A stretch of DNA of 64,000 nt from Aspidapion aeneum (taxonomy: Eukaryota; Arthropoda; Insecta; Coleoptera; Brentidae): positions 201,907,013 to 201,971,012 of the forward strand of contig OY755038.1 of the NCBI GenBank assembly GCA_963576565.1, read 5' to 3'. Positions 24,775 to 35,820 of the stretch are shown one piece after another. The first letter of the stretch is position 1, and every line of letters starts with the position of its first letter. A program made the position numbers and the translations under genes. Under the pieces are notes generated by a model. That model made no database searches, was not told the DNA's origin, and worked only from the letters and a program-made list of their open reading frames with translations.

Positions 24775-25440
24775 CCCACTTTTAGACATCGGATCAACTT
24801 CAAATTTAGTACAGACTTAAAGTTCCGATGTCAATACAATATTATGAAGTTCACAGCTCTCCCCCCTTTGAAAATGCTGGAGGGGGGGCTACTATCTAAG
24901 TATGTCCGATATCGTTCAAAATTGGTATGCAGGGACTTTTGGGGATGGGGATCAAGAATTTTTAATTAGGTTTTTAAAATTGTGAAAGTAACGCCCCCCT
25001 CCCCCTTGGACAATTTTGACCATCTTGTACATATCCGATCAACATTAAAATTGTTGTGGACTTATAGTTATTATAAGTTACAGTGCCAATACAATACAAT
25101 ATTATAATGCTTTAAAGTTGGTAACCCCTCACCCCTTTGAAGAGGGTGGAAGGGGACCATCTAAGTATGTCCGATTTTGTTCAAAATTGGTATGTAGGAA
25201 CTTTTGGGGATAGGGATCACGAATTTTTAATTATATTTTTAAAATTGTGAAATTGACGCCGCCCTTGTCCCTCTTGTAAGTCAATTTTGACCAACTTGTA
25301 CATATCCGATCAACATCAAATTTGGTATGGACTTATAGTTACAGCGACAATACAATATTATAAAGCTCTAAGGTTGGAAACTCTCCACCTTTAAGGATAG
25401 TGGAGGGGTTTTCGGGGTTTGGGATCACGCACCATATTTT
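24775..25440. repeat. Three-unit tandem repeat, about 240-280 bp
   Basis: CATATCCGATCAACAT-type segments recur at about 24788, 25030 and 25310. Each is followed by a GTCAATACAATATTAT-like phrase, a G-rich GGAGGGG patch and AAATTGGTATGTAGG. Units are diverged and non-coding. Confidence 0.65.
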
Positions 25441-26255
25441 TTTTTATTTAATAAGCTTTCGAAAAAGTTTTCACCAGTTGGGTATACCAGTTGCAAAAGA
25501 GGTTGAATGTTACTAACTTTTAACTTAAGTTTTTTAATTAAATTATAAATTTTACTTAAAAGGATATTTTTTATTGTCAAAAAATGGCAAAAAAGTTAAG
25601 GTTAGCTTTTTTTAATATTTGACAGGTGTCAAAAAAAAGTAGTTCATCGTTTTTCTTTTTTGATAAGCTTTCGAGCAAGGTGCCACAAGTGGGGTTATCT
25701 AATTTAAAAAAAAAAAGTTTTATGCGAGTAGACCCCTTTACAGAGGGTCTACACAAAAAAATTTCGAACAGAAATATTACTCGTTAAAAATCTTAGTAGA
25801 AGTACTTTTGGATTTTTCAGAATAATCTAAATTCAATCCGCTGTCGAATTTATTCCATTTGGCTGATACACTGAATGTATAAAGGCCACGTACATGGCAG
25901 TGTTTAGGGCTACCCCCAAAAAACAGGGGCAGCGAGGGGCAGCAAATTTTTTATTTTTTTAGTCAAATAGACCCCTCTCTCTAATATTCTGGTAGAGATT
26001 TTACTAAGCCTTGCTAAGCTTGTTTCCGCAGGCTTTACAAAGAAAAATAGAGACGAAAATAAACGTAATATATTTCAAGAAATTTTAACCATAAAAAGGG
26101 TTTTGGAATTAGGAAATTACTAGTAGTTTTTAAAAGTGCAGTTACTGCTTATGCCCACTTTGTACCCATATACACAAAAAGTGCTGTTTGTATTGTCATT
26201 TTTTTTATTTAAAAATACTGTAAAAATACATACATACATTGTGAGTCGGTCAACA

Positions 26256-28309
26256 GTGGAGAAACCACCTAAAATTGTATATAAATCTGATTATGTACCA
26301 ACTATCAAAGAACAACTGGTACATTTGAAAACTTCAGTCCAGTTCTCAGTTTGCGTGTTTCGGCGATTTTCGATACAAAATCATTTAGTGCCTTTTTGTC
26401 ACGTTTGAAAAAACGCTAAAAATAAAACTTTTTTCTATGTAATTTTACGCAAAATGGCAAGTAGCATTCGTAACAGACGTAAAAGCTATATACCGGGTGA
26501 ACCAAAAAAAACCGGAATTTTTTTTTTCATTATAACTTTTGAACTATACCATGGATTTTAATGGGACAAACTGCACTTGACAGAGAAATAATCAGAGTTT
26601 TGACTAAATATATTTTTTTGTCCGCTATCGTAAAATCCAAGATGGCGGACGAAATTAAATTGTACCCTCCAAAGATGCTCGTTTAATCTTGTGTTGTGAA
26701 CATGTTTTAATTATTTATTTAAATCAGTAACAAAGCTGGATTCTTGCCACGCATAACATGGTACGATTCAGCAAAATCGGTTAGATGGTTCTAAAAAATT
26801 ATATTTTTGTTTCTACCATTGTTTCGCATATTGTACCTACGATTGCCTTGCCGATCATGTCTGCATTTATTTCCTTATAAATTCATTACTACTAAACCGA
26901 TTTTGATGAAATAAAAAACGTCCTGACGTACACAGGATTAGCAATGCAATCGTATAATTTGTCAAACAGTGGTTAAAACAAAATCCGATTTTGTGAGAAC
27001 CGCTACACCGATTTTATTAATTTTTACCTTTTTATGTTTTTCTATAAATAAAAAAAACTACAATATTTTCGCAAAATAAGAATAAACACGCCATTTTGAA
27101 GAATCAATTATCATTATGTCCGACATCTTAAATTCTACGATGGCGAAAAATTTCGATTAAGAATCCTTAAAGAGTCAATTGTCACCACTACTTTTTTTAT
27201 TTCGCTAAAATCGGTTTAGTAATAATGAATTTATAAGGAAATGAATGCAGACAGGATTGGCACTGCAATCGTAGAATCTGTAAAACAATGGCTGAAACAA
27301 AAATAGATTTTTTGAGAACCACCACACCAATTTTACTAATTTGTACGTCGTTGTGTGAGGGAAAAGTAGTGGTTTCTATAAATTAAAAAAAAACAAAATT
27401 TTTCGGAAAATAAGAATAAACACGCCATTTTGAAGAATCAAGTATGATTATGTCCGCCATCTTAAATTTTAAAATGGCGATAAATTTTTATCATGATCTT
27501 TAAAAAGTAATCAACTTTCTCCAGGTAGTTTTTTATTTCATCAAAATCGGTTTAGTAGTAATGAAGTTATAAGGAAATAAATGCATTGGCAAGGCAATCG
27601 CATAATATGCAAAACAATGTTTGAAACAAAAATATTTTTTTTTAGAAAGCAGTGAACCGATTTTGCTAGTTCATACCTTGTTGTGCGTGGCAAGAATGCA
27701 GCTTTTTCACTAATTTGAAAAAATAATTCAAGCATGTTCGCAACACAAGAATAAACAAGCATCTTTCAAGGGTACATTTTAATTTCGTCCGCCATCTTGG
27801 ATTTTGAGATGGCGGACATAAAAATATAATTAGTCAAAACTCTGATTAATTGTCTATCAAGTGCAGTTTGTCCCAATAATATCGATTGTATAGTTCAAAA
27901 GCTATAATGAAAAAAAAATGTCCGACCCACGGTATGTCCTGAAAATTTCCCAAAAATTGGGCATATATAAACTTTTAAAATTTGCAAAAATGACCAATAT
28001 TGGCACAAATCATGAAATGTTGCTAATTTTAGCACTTTTAATCATCATTCATATCTCGACTATCCTTTATAAATTTTTAGGATACATATAACTTACTTTT
28101 ACGTCTCTTCTGAATGGGTATTTTTGCCTAAAATTATACAGAAAAATATTTTAAGGTTTTTTTTAAATTGACAAAAAGGCACTAAATGATTTTGTATCGA
28201 AAATCGCCGAGACACGTTAACTGAGAACTGGACTGCATATTTGTAATGTACCACTTGTTCTTGATTGGTACAGCATTAGATTATATACAATTTTAGGTGG
28301 TTTCTCCAC
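26256..28309. repeat. 2-kb foldback (long inverted repeat) element
   Basis: GTGGAGAAACCACCTAAAAT at the left edge is complemented at the right edge. Complementarity continues through TTTGCGTGTTTCGGCG/CGCCGAGACACG and the arms at about 26490-26930 and 27525-27930. The middle (26935-27525) carries two extra partial forward copies of the arm repeat. No ORF of note. Transcription would give a long imperfect hairpin. Confidence 0.8.
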
Positions 28310-29423
28310 ATTTTCTTTTCTCAAAATTTGTGACTCTAGTTTACTTTGAAGCTATGATAAATAGAGGACCCAACATTAAATGTGGTAAAAATTTATTAGT
28401 TTGCTACACTCTGATGTCACATCAATTTTTTTTAAAATGTCTTTTGCTTATGAATTTAAAATTGCGTTTGGCTAGCTGCTTTGGTTCGTAAGACATAATA
28501 GAGAATTATTGTGCCAGGAACTATTTTGACACATTCACTTTGAAAACTGACAATTGATCCTTCAAAATTGACATACCAAAGTTGAATTTAAAACTTTCGT
28601 CGTTTATTTTCAACTAATAAAAGAAGGCACTATTTATTCCGCTTCATATAGTAAACAAAGGCCGTGTGTTGAAAGATCACAGCTGATATTACAATGTAAA
28701 GGTGTCAAAATTGTGCCTGGCACTATTATAGCCTGGCTTTATTTCAATAATTCTTTAATTTTTTTAACTTTTTTTCTATATCTCAAAAACGACGTAATAA
28801 AGGATTTTGTTGCAAATATAATTCTTAATATAACTTTGAAACCCGCCTTTTGCTAGTTGCTTCGGTTCTTGAATTATGATTTGTTAAAACATCTAAACCT
28901 CCTATTACTCCCTTGAAGCCCCCACCCCCACTAAAAACTAATGGCCTTAACCAAGAGTACTGCAAAATATTTGTGCCAAATTTGGTTAAAATCGGTTAAA
29001 TGGTTTTTTAGTTATCATGTCCTAGATCGACACAGACACTGACAGACAGAAAACATCACAAAATTTTTCTGACGAATAATAAACTTACAAATCCCAAACA
29101 CAGATATACTAAAAAATTCCGTTTTCTAATAAATGCAAAATAACAAGATATCTCTAATAACATAAAAAATATTTTTATAAGCAGAAAATTAATGTTACAG
29201 TAAGTATACAGTAAATAAGGTGAATATAGCTGAAATTAACGTTACACTAATAACATTATGACTTATTAAATTCATGGTCACTAGTGCGAAATTAAGTAAG
29301 TGGTTTTGTAATAGTTTTACATATTGTACAAGGTGATCTAAAATAAAAATTATAATATTTTACATACAATGTATTAAATTTACAGTGGGCTTATTCAATT
29401 TTGAAAATGCTCCGTAATATTAA
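28310..29423. other. Intergenic with one remote HINE-like scrap
   Basis: Around 28905-29060, CCCCCACCCCCACTAAAAAC, ATTTGGTTAAAATCGGTTAA and ACTGACAGACAG resemble a very old copy of the HINE core. Nothing else is recognised. Confidence 0.45.
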
Positions 29424-29930
29424 ATACTCTGCCAATTTATGGTCACCTTAGCTCATACGATTAACGTATAATGTAATTTTTAATAATAACCCTCTATCCG
29501 CCACCCGCGGAGGCGTCCGATTAGAAATCCCCCCCCCCCCCATTGTAACACCACTGAACAAAACAAACTATAACGCATTTTTTAGTTAGCTTTAATGTAG
29601 AAGAACACAAGTAATATTTTTACCAGAACTCTAATTTTTATAATCTACCTCCACCCTTTTTTTCCGCTTATGTCCGGTGGATTTTATTCATTTTTCAATG
29701 GGACCATCTCGAGCCAAAACCTATTTCATTAACATCGGGCAAGTACTTTTTGAGTTATCTGCGTTGGTCGTTACAGACAGATATAAAGACAGGCATAAAG
29801 ACAGACAGACGGCGCGACAAAAAAGTTTCAAAATTATCTAAAACGCAGATATAACATTTTTTGACATCGGGGCAACTTTTTTTTTTCAAATGTCACCATA
29901 GCTGACACTACTATAGTTATATGTGAACTA
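29424..29930 (-). mobile_element. HINE-like element, diverged subfamily
   Basis: Begins ATACTCTGCCAATTTATGG and ends GCTGACACTACTATAG...GTGAACTA. The core GCGTTGGTCGTTACAGACAG is present. Internal repeats are reduced to one, and a C-run of 14 (about 29529-29542) is unique to this copy. Confidence 0.8.
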
Positions 29931-30243
29931 ATAGGTACCACCCTGTACATTATAAAAGGTGTTAATGATTTACAAAAGTCGCAACAACTGATTTACCTTC
30001 ATTTTAAATAGAATAAAGCTCCAAACTATCCTAATTAATAAAAAAATGAAAAATATCACAGAAGTAGAACTAGTACAGAAATCTCAAAAAAAGAGTTCGC
30101 GAGTTCACCTCGCGCAAAAGTCAAACCAAGGTTTTAAAACAACTGCTAAACTTGGTCGTATTTCAAAACGCCACCTGTTCATATTATACCGAGAAGAGGA
30201 CTTTTCCAACGATTTTCCGCGATTTTTCGAATTAAAAACTCAC

Positions 30244-30490
30244 TTTCGACACTAGTTTATGACATTTTTCACGCGACAAATTACCGCCTACTCGAACCCC
30301 GTGGTCAAAAACAGTTGAAAATCGAAAGGAACCGCTCGTCCGCGCCACAGCCGACTTTGCGTTCGTGCTTGTACTTCGACTGTCTGCTGTCCGTCCGTCG
30401 TTTGTATGGCCAAGTACGGGTCGCTTGCTTACGAGTCAAGTCGTACCTATCTATTACGTAGCTTGCGAGTTCTTCGCTGTCGCAGAATAA
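30244..30490 (-). promoter_or_regulatory. CpG-rich candidate first exon/promoter region
   Basis: About 250 bp of GC- and CpG-rich sequence in AT-rich surroundings, ending on the - strand in GTCGAAA|GTGAGT, a good donor. No ATG-led conserved frame is apparent, so a 5' UTR exon is the likeliest reading. Which gene it would serve is unknown. Confidence 0.3.
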
Positions 30491-30540
30491 AGGTACACAA
30501 ACAGCAACTTGTGTCTTATTAATTAATACAGGCTGTTTTT

Positions 30541-31645
30541 AGCTCACACGTATACTATAACTATAGTAGTGTGAACTATGGTGATCGTGTCAAAAATTTA
30601 AAAAAAAACAAACGTGGAATTTCGTACCCGTGAATTTGAAAATCAAACAAGTTTCGTGGCTAATCGGGCAAAAAAAAAGGAGTTTTTGTTTCTCTTATAT
30701 TTTTCCGTGGGTAGCCTGAAAGCTTAACCTCACGGGGGTCCAAGATCTAATGGACACCTAATAAGTGTTGACAGTTAACTGTTTCGTCCTTATGGGACTC
30801 CTCAGAACACTGCTGGTCATGTGACAAATCTTGCAAAGTTAATTAGACGGTTTTGTCTCTAATCAAATGTTAATTGTGAGAAAACTATCGCAAGAAGCGC
30901 CATCTACCGAGATACGAGAGAAACAAAAAACAAAAGCAGGCGAAAAACTGCTATACAATATCGATCAATGAAAAGATCGAATGCAAATAAAAGAAAACAA
31001 ACTATAGACCGTGACCTACCTTTGTTTTTTGTTTCTCTCGTATCTCGGTAGATGGCGCTTCTTGCGATAGTTTTACATTTGATTAGAGACAAAACCGTCT
31101 AATTAACTTCGCAAGATTTGTCACATTGACCAGCAGTGTTCTGAGGAGTCCCATAAGGACGAAACAGTTAACTGTCAACACTTATTAGGTGTCCATTAGA
31201 TCTTGGACCCCCGTGAGGTTAAGTTTTCAGGCTACCCACGGAAAAATATAAGAAAAACAAAAACTCCTCTTTTTTGCCCGATTAGCCACGAAACTTGTTT
31301 GATTTTTAAAAAAAACGCTGCTCGGATTTCAAAAAAATTTATACATATATCTTAGAGTTTCAGATGATTTTAAAACTTTTTTGTCATGCCGTCTGTCTGT
31401 CTGTAATGACCAACAAACATAACTAAAAAATTACTTGCCCGATTTTAATGAAGTTTGCCATATAGGTTAGGTTTTGGCTCTAGATGGTCCCATTTAAAAA
31501 TAAGTAAAATCCATCAAACATAAGCCGAAAAAAAGGGTGGGGGTAGATTTAAAAAATTAGAGTCCTGCTAAAAATATTACTTGTCTGCTACTATATTGGT
31601 AACTGTGCATGAATAAAAGAAAAATGCATTATAGTTTATTTTGAA
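30541..31645 (+). mobile_element. HINE-like element split by a foldback element
   Basis: The 5' hairpin (30541-30577) and GGTGATCGTG are followed by an insertion. The body resumes at about 31308 with AACGCTGCTCGGATTTC, CTGTCTGTCTGTAATGACC and one internal repeat. The 3' end is lost where Penelope-related sequence begins near 31645. It belongs to the divergent subfamily. Confidence 0.78.
30638..31307. repeat. Foldback element with ~290-bp arms
   Basis: Arms 30638-30934 and 31021-31307 are nearly perfect complements, including AAGTGTTGACAGTTAACTGT, CTCATTAGA-type and AGCGCCATCTACCGAGATAC segments. The loop is 86 bp. Related single-arm DNA occurs at 58396-58597, where it also includes CAAACGTGGAATTTCGTACC, found here just outside the left arm. 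Confidence 0.85.
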
Positions 31646-31779
31646 ATACAATTTCGGACTTCCATTTATTTTAAACACAACGTTTCGGTTAGTTAGTATC
31701 TCTAACCATTTTTAAGTGTAAACTAAACAATCCAGTCTACATGCTAATACGTATACCACTTGGTTTGCAGTCAGGTGTG

Positions 31780-33010
31780 ACGGACCGCCCTTTTAATCCT
31801 TGGTTTCAAGGAGTGGTTTCCATGTGTTTGGTATGTCCGTACTTGGTTGACTGAAAACTTCTTTATTCTGCATTATAAACGCAGCTTCAATAAACTTTCG
31901 TTTTCGCCAATGCAACTCCTTATGCAAAACCTTAACTTCAGTCCATTGAATCCTGTGGTTATTTGACCATGCATGATCCGCTAAATCGGATTTTTCAATA
32001 TCCCCTAACTAGGTATTTTTAGATGTTCATTTACTCTAACCTAAATAAGAGGGCGTTTTCTTTCACCTACAAATGATTTACCACACTCACACGGGATTTG
32101 GTGGTTTTGTTTTAGTTACAAAACTCCTTATCGTAGTTTTCGATGAAAATCCTGTTTTTATATTATAGTGTTTGGCTATTCTGTGTTAAAAGGCAACAGA
32201 CAGACAAAAAGACAAGTGTACAAGACGGTGGTTAAATGGCAACTGGTTTTGTATTTTTAGGTTTTGGTTGATATGACATAAAAACAGTGTTTCCAACTTT
32301 ACAGTGTTCTCAATAGTTTAACCTAATCACATGATTCAAGATTGCCAACCTGACATATTCGTCTTATGTTTTCTAAAATCCCTTTACATATGGCATGGAA
32401 CACTCAACAATTTTAGACATCGTTGTTGATTAATTTCTCGGAATAACCATTCTATTGTAACTCCTTTTTAATGTTGTAAATTTCTGTGGTTAATTCTTCA
32501 TTATCACTACAAATACTTAAGGCTCTTAAATCCAAACTTCTTATAACTCCTTGTTTTGTAGTAACAGAATGATTAGACTTAAAATTTAGGTACTGTATCG
32601 TCTGTGTAGGTTTCCTATATACAGTGGTTTGAATGTTTCTGTCTAATCGTTTGACAAGAACATCCAAAAAAGGTAAGGCCGAATCTTTTTTCATTTCCAT
32701 TATGCATTTGATTGTTGGTCGAATACCGTTTAGATGGTGTAGAAAATGTTGCAATTCGTCATCATTTTCCCGCCATAAAATAAATGTGTCATCTATGTAT
32801 CGTAGCCAGTTTTGGCTTGACTCTTGCTGTGTTGATCGCATGTTTCTCGAACCACTCCACGTAGATGTTTGCTACCACTGGCGAAAGAGACGAATCCATT
32901 GGAAGTCCATCACTTTGCGCATAAAATGGCTGACTGACTAACTGAAACGTCGTGTTTAAAATAAATAAAGACAATTGAAGTCCGAAATTTTCATCATCTA
33001 CTGTTAAGTC
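31780..33010 (-). pseudogene. Penelope-like element: RT plus GIY-YIG endonuclease relic
   Basis: The RT part (about 32452-33010) reads FYAQSDGLPMDSSLSPVVAN with IYVEWFE, then after a frame change WLRYIDDTFILWREND, LPFLDVLVKR and TVYRKPTQT. YIDDTF is the RT active site of Penelope-like elements. Downstream, HQIPCECGKSFVGERKRPL and VRVNEHLK (about 32025-32100) are the GIY-YIG endonuclease region with a stop inside. The 5' part is missing and several stops and shifts are present, so it is dead. The GIY-YIG type fits the Penelope/Poseidon group rather than endonuclease-lacking Athena types. Confidence 0.85.
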
Positions 33011-33093
33011 ATGAGATGCCTTAACCGTTTTAGTAGCTAGGCAAAGCTTTTTAACCAGATTTTTAAAATGTTATGCCAATTTAGTTTAGGAAT

Positions 33094-33136
33094 GTCCCCT
33101 GAAGATGTAATTTCTACTTACGAAACATGTCGGGAC
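33094..33136 (+). ncRNA. Hammerhead ribozyme motif, type I, Penelope-associated
   Basis: In order: GTCCC (stem I), core CTGAAGA, GTAA...TTAC (stem II with loop TTTCTAC), core GAAA, CATG (minimal stem III), cleavage triplet GTC, and GGGAC pairing back to stem I. All conserved core positions are present, so cleavage is predicted after C33131. Hammerheads with minimal stem III are known from Penelope-like retroelements. It lies on the strand opposite to the RT next to it. Confidence 0.8.
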
Positions 33137-33205
33137 TATTTATTTATTTAAAACAAATTAAAAATTAGTGGAGGAAGAAAATAACCTGTTTGATTCCTAT
33201 TCAAC

Positions 33206-34290
33206 CACTCCACCATAATATGGAATATTTCCTAAAAGTATATATTTATGTTTTGTTATATTTTTTTTAGGAATATGAATTTGATAAAATCTACAGCAAT
33301 CGAATTTGATGAAATCTAAAGCGATTTTCTTTAAAAGGTAATGTTTTATTCTGGGCGCCATCTTAGACTTTAAATTGGCAGATCAAAAAGTATTTTTGCA
33401 AAAGCCTAATTAATCTCCTTCATTAAAATCCGTAGTAGAGCTCAAAATTTTAACAAGACAGATTTGTCATTCCCTTTTCTCCCTGATTTTTAGAATTAAA
33501 TTGCTGTGCTTAAACTTGTGACGCGGCGGTACGGCCGAGGTTGAAAGCAAAAGCTACAAAAGTTGTTCGGGTTTGGTGGGCGGGTCGTTCGCAAAGCGAA
33601 GTCATGGGTTGTTTAAGTACTTGAAGTGGTTCCGACCATATAAAGCAAGTACGAGATGTTTGGGTACTTGAGTCAGTAACCGGCTAAAGATACAGTCATT
33701 TTGCTTCGGGTCGCTTTATCAATATAGATTTAGCAACCTTACCTACGGGACCATAATGATAAATCCAGCTGCAGCCCGTCAGCTGTTAAGCAAGTGGCTA
33801 AAGGGTGGGTGTTCTGGATTTTTTCTTGTGATTAACATATATCATAATATATAATAATATCACAATGTGTTGAAAAAACTGAGATATACTTCTTACCTTA
33901 AAAAAATTAGTCTGAAAAAAACAGAAATGAAAATAAACATAGGATTTACCTGCTTATTTTGTTTTTAATTTTCCTTTCTACTTTCGTAACTTTGAAAAAA
34001 ATAGTCTTCATGTTATAATAATCAGACTTGCCGCAAAATAACTGCACCCTTCGTTGCATTAAACAGCAGTCTGCCTCCCCTACTTGCCCACCCCATTTCC
34101 GTGGTAACGCGGGCCGCAATTAGGCTTGCGGCCTGAGGAACCCGAGCGGTTAGGAGTCATCGATCCGTATTTAATCGTGTGGGCAGCCGGAGACAGAGAT
34201 AAACTTTATTCATGGAATTTGTGTTGATGGTCTGCGTCATACATACAGAGTCTCTAATTTTCGTATATTTTATAAATATAATAATTATAT
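33206..34290. other. Intergenic; two GC-richer patches
   Basis: 33515-33790 and 34070-34215 (GGTAACGCGGGCCGCAATTA) have raised GC and CpG. They may be regulatory DNA or the end of an unrecognised repeat. ACATACAGAGTCTCTAA at about 34241-34257 resembles one end of the TAGAGACCC MITE. Confidence 0.4.
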
Positions 34291-35245
34291 TATACGAGGT
34301 GTGACAATAAAATTATAAGACTGTTGTGAAAAATCTACTTTATTTAAATACTAATACAACCTAATCATGTTGCCCATCAATGTTGTCCCCTTCTCTATCG
34401 ACGCAGCGTTGCATGCGTTTTTTTTTTCAATGCTCGAAGCAATTTTAGAAATTATCAGAAGAGAGGCTGTAAAGAAGTCTTGTCGTGTTTTCCTTCCGTG
34501 TTCTAATATTTCCAAACGGGTTCCTTTTAACGATTTTTTCACGTTCGGAAACAGGTTGAGGTCGCAAGGGGCCAAGTCTGTTGAATATGGTGGGTGGTTA
34601 ACGACGGGGATCTTCTTATTAGCTAAAAACTGCTAAATGGATAGGACATTGTGGGCCGGTGCATTGTCCTGGTAGAGCAGCCACGCGTTGTTCTTTCACA
34701 AATCTGGACGTTTTTTCCATACACGTTGCCTTAGCTACATAAATACTTCCAAATATAAATGTTGGTTCACCGTTTGACCCTCACGCGCCCATTCAATAAG
34801 AATAACACCCCTAATATCGAAAACAAGAAACAATGAATATCGCTGTTATGGGTGTGCTGGAGCGCCCTTCTCGTTCATCATCTTTAACTTCTTCACGACC
34901 CTCGAAAAAGCTTTTATGCCACATAAAAATCATTGCACGAGATATACACTGCTTTCCGTAGACATCTTTTAGCATTTGAAAGTATTCAATAGCCGTTTTT
35001 TTGAGTTTTACTTTAAATTAATAGGTTGCTCAATTTTTTCGTTTGTCATAATTCCGGAAAATGAACTATGCACGATCCGCTTCAAACCACTGCGTAAGCC
35101 AAACTAGTAGAGGAAAGGCGACAAGATTGCGCGTGGTAGTAGAACGCACATCATAATGGTGAATAACTCCAACCGCCCGAGGCGTGGAGATTTAAAACCT
35201 GTTAGTACGGGGGCCAGTCTTTAAATAATTGTCACACCTCGTATA
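34291..35245 (-). mobile_element. Mariner (D,D34D) element, internally deleted
   Basis: The inverted ends TATACGAGGTGTGACAAT start at TA on both sides. The - strand reads IEYFQMLKDVYGKQCISRAM, FFEGREEVKDDEREGRSSTP, then skips to FDIRGVILIEWAREGQTVNQ, later YQDNAPAHNVLSI and YSTDLAPCDLNLFPNVKK. The two Asp residues of QDN and APCD are 34 residues apart, the mariner D34D pattern. The block with the first catalytic Asp is deleted, explaining about 0.95 kb against the usual 1.3 kb. An amber stop follows HNVLSI. Non-functional. Confidence 0.88.
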
Positions 35246-35820
35246 ATGTATGTCAAGCCGTACAATGTATTTACTCAAGCCATACAATGTATTTACACAT
35301 ACGTGCGGAATCCCCATTTGGAGGCTTTGCTTAGAATGAATGTCCACAGGTTTTGTATGTATACTATGTAGTCTTCATAGAACCGAAATTCGTGCGGTTT
35401 TAACCTGTCTTAAAACAAAAGAAATCGCGATCTCTTAAAAACAAACATTAATAGGTTAGAATTTTTTTTATAGCCTCTTATGTTGAAGTAGCCCCCGGGT
35501 GTTCATGTGACCCCATATTACTAAAGTATTGGAAAAGCTAAGATGATTTTAAAATTTGGATATTTTTACTCCCCATATTAAAATGATTAAATTTTGAAAG
35601 ATAAAAAGCGTCCTGGATTTTTTAAAATATCCTCAAGTTGTCCTGGAAAACATCTGGAAAATAACTCAAAAATTTCTGTTGTAAACCTGTCCTAAACCGC
35701 TACTGGGCCGATTTGCATGAAATTCTCCCCTCTCCTCAAATCTCATACAGAGTTTGAGAAGATTTAAGGATTTTCGATTCATAATATTAGTTACCCCGAG
35801 GGATGATCAGCACGGGCATG
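34390..35820. repeat. 1431-bp tandem duplication, unit 1
   Basis: Holds most of the mariner copy and 575 bp of its right flank. I found no difference from unit 2 by eye, including a ten-T run. Confidence 0.9.

Noticed and set aside
33881..33915. 15-bp micro-exon on the - strand (TTTTTTCAG ... AAGGTAAGA)
   Set aside because: Too short and AT-rich to separate from chance; no conserved coding content.
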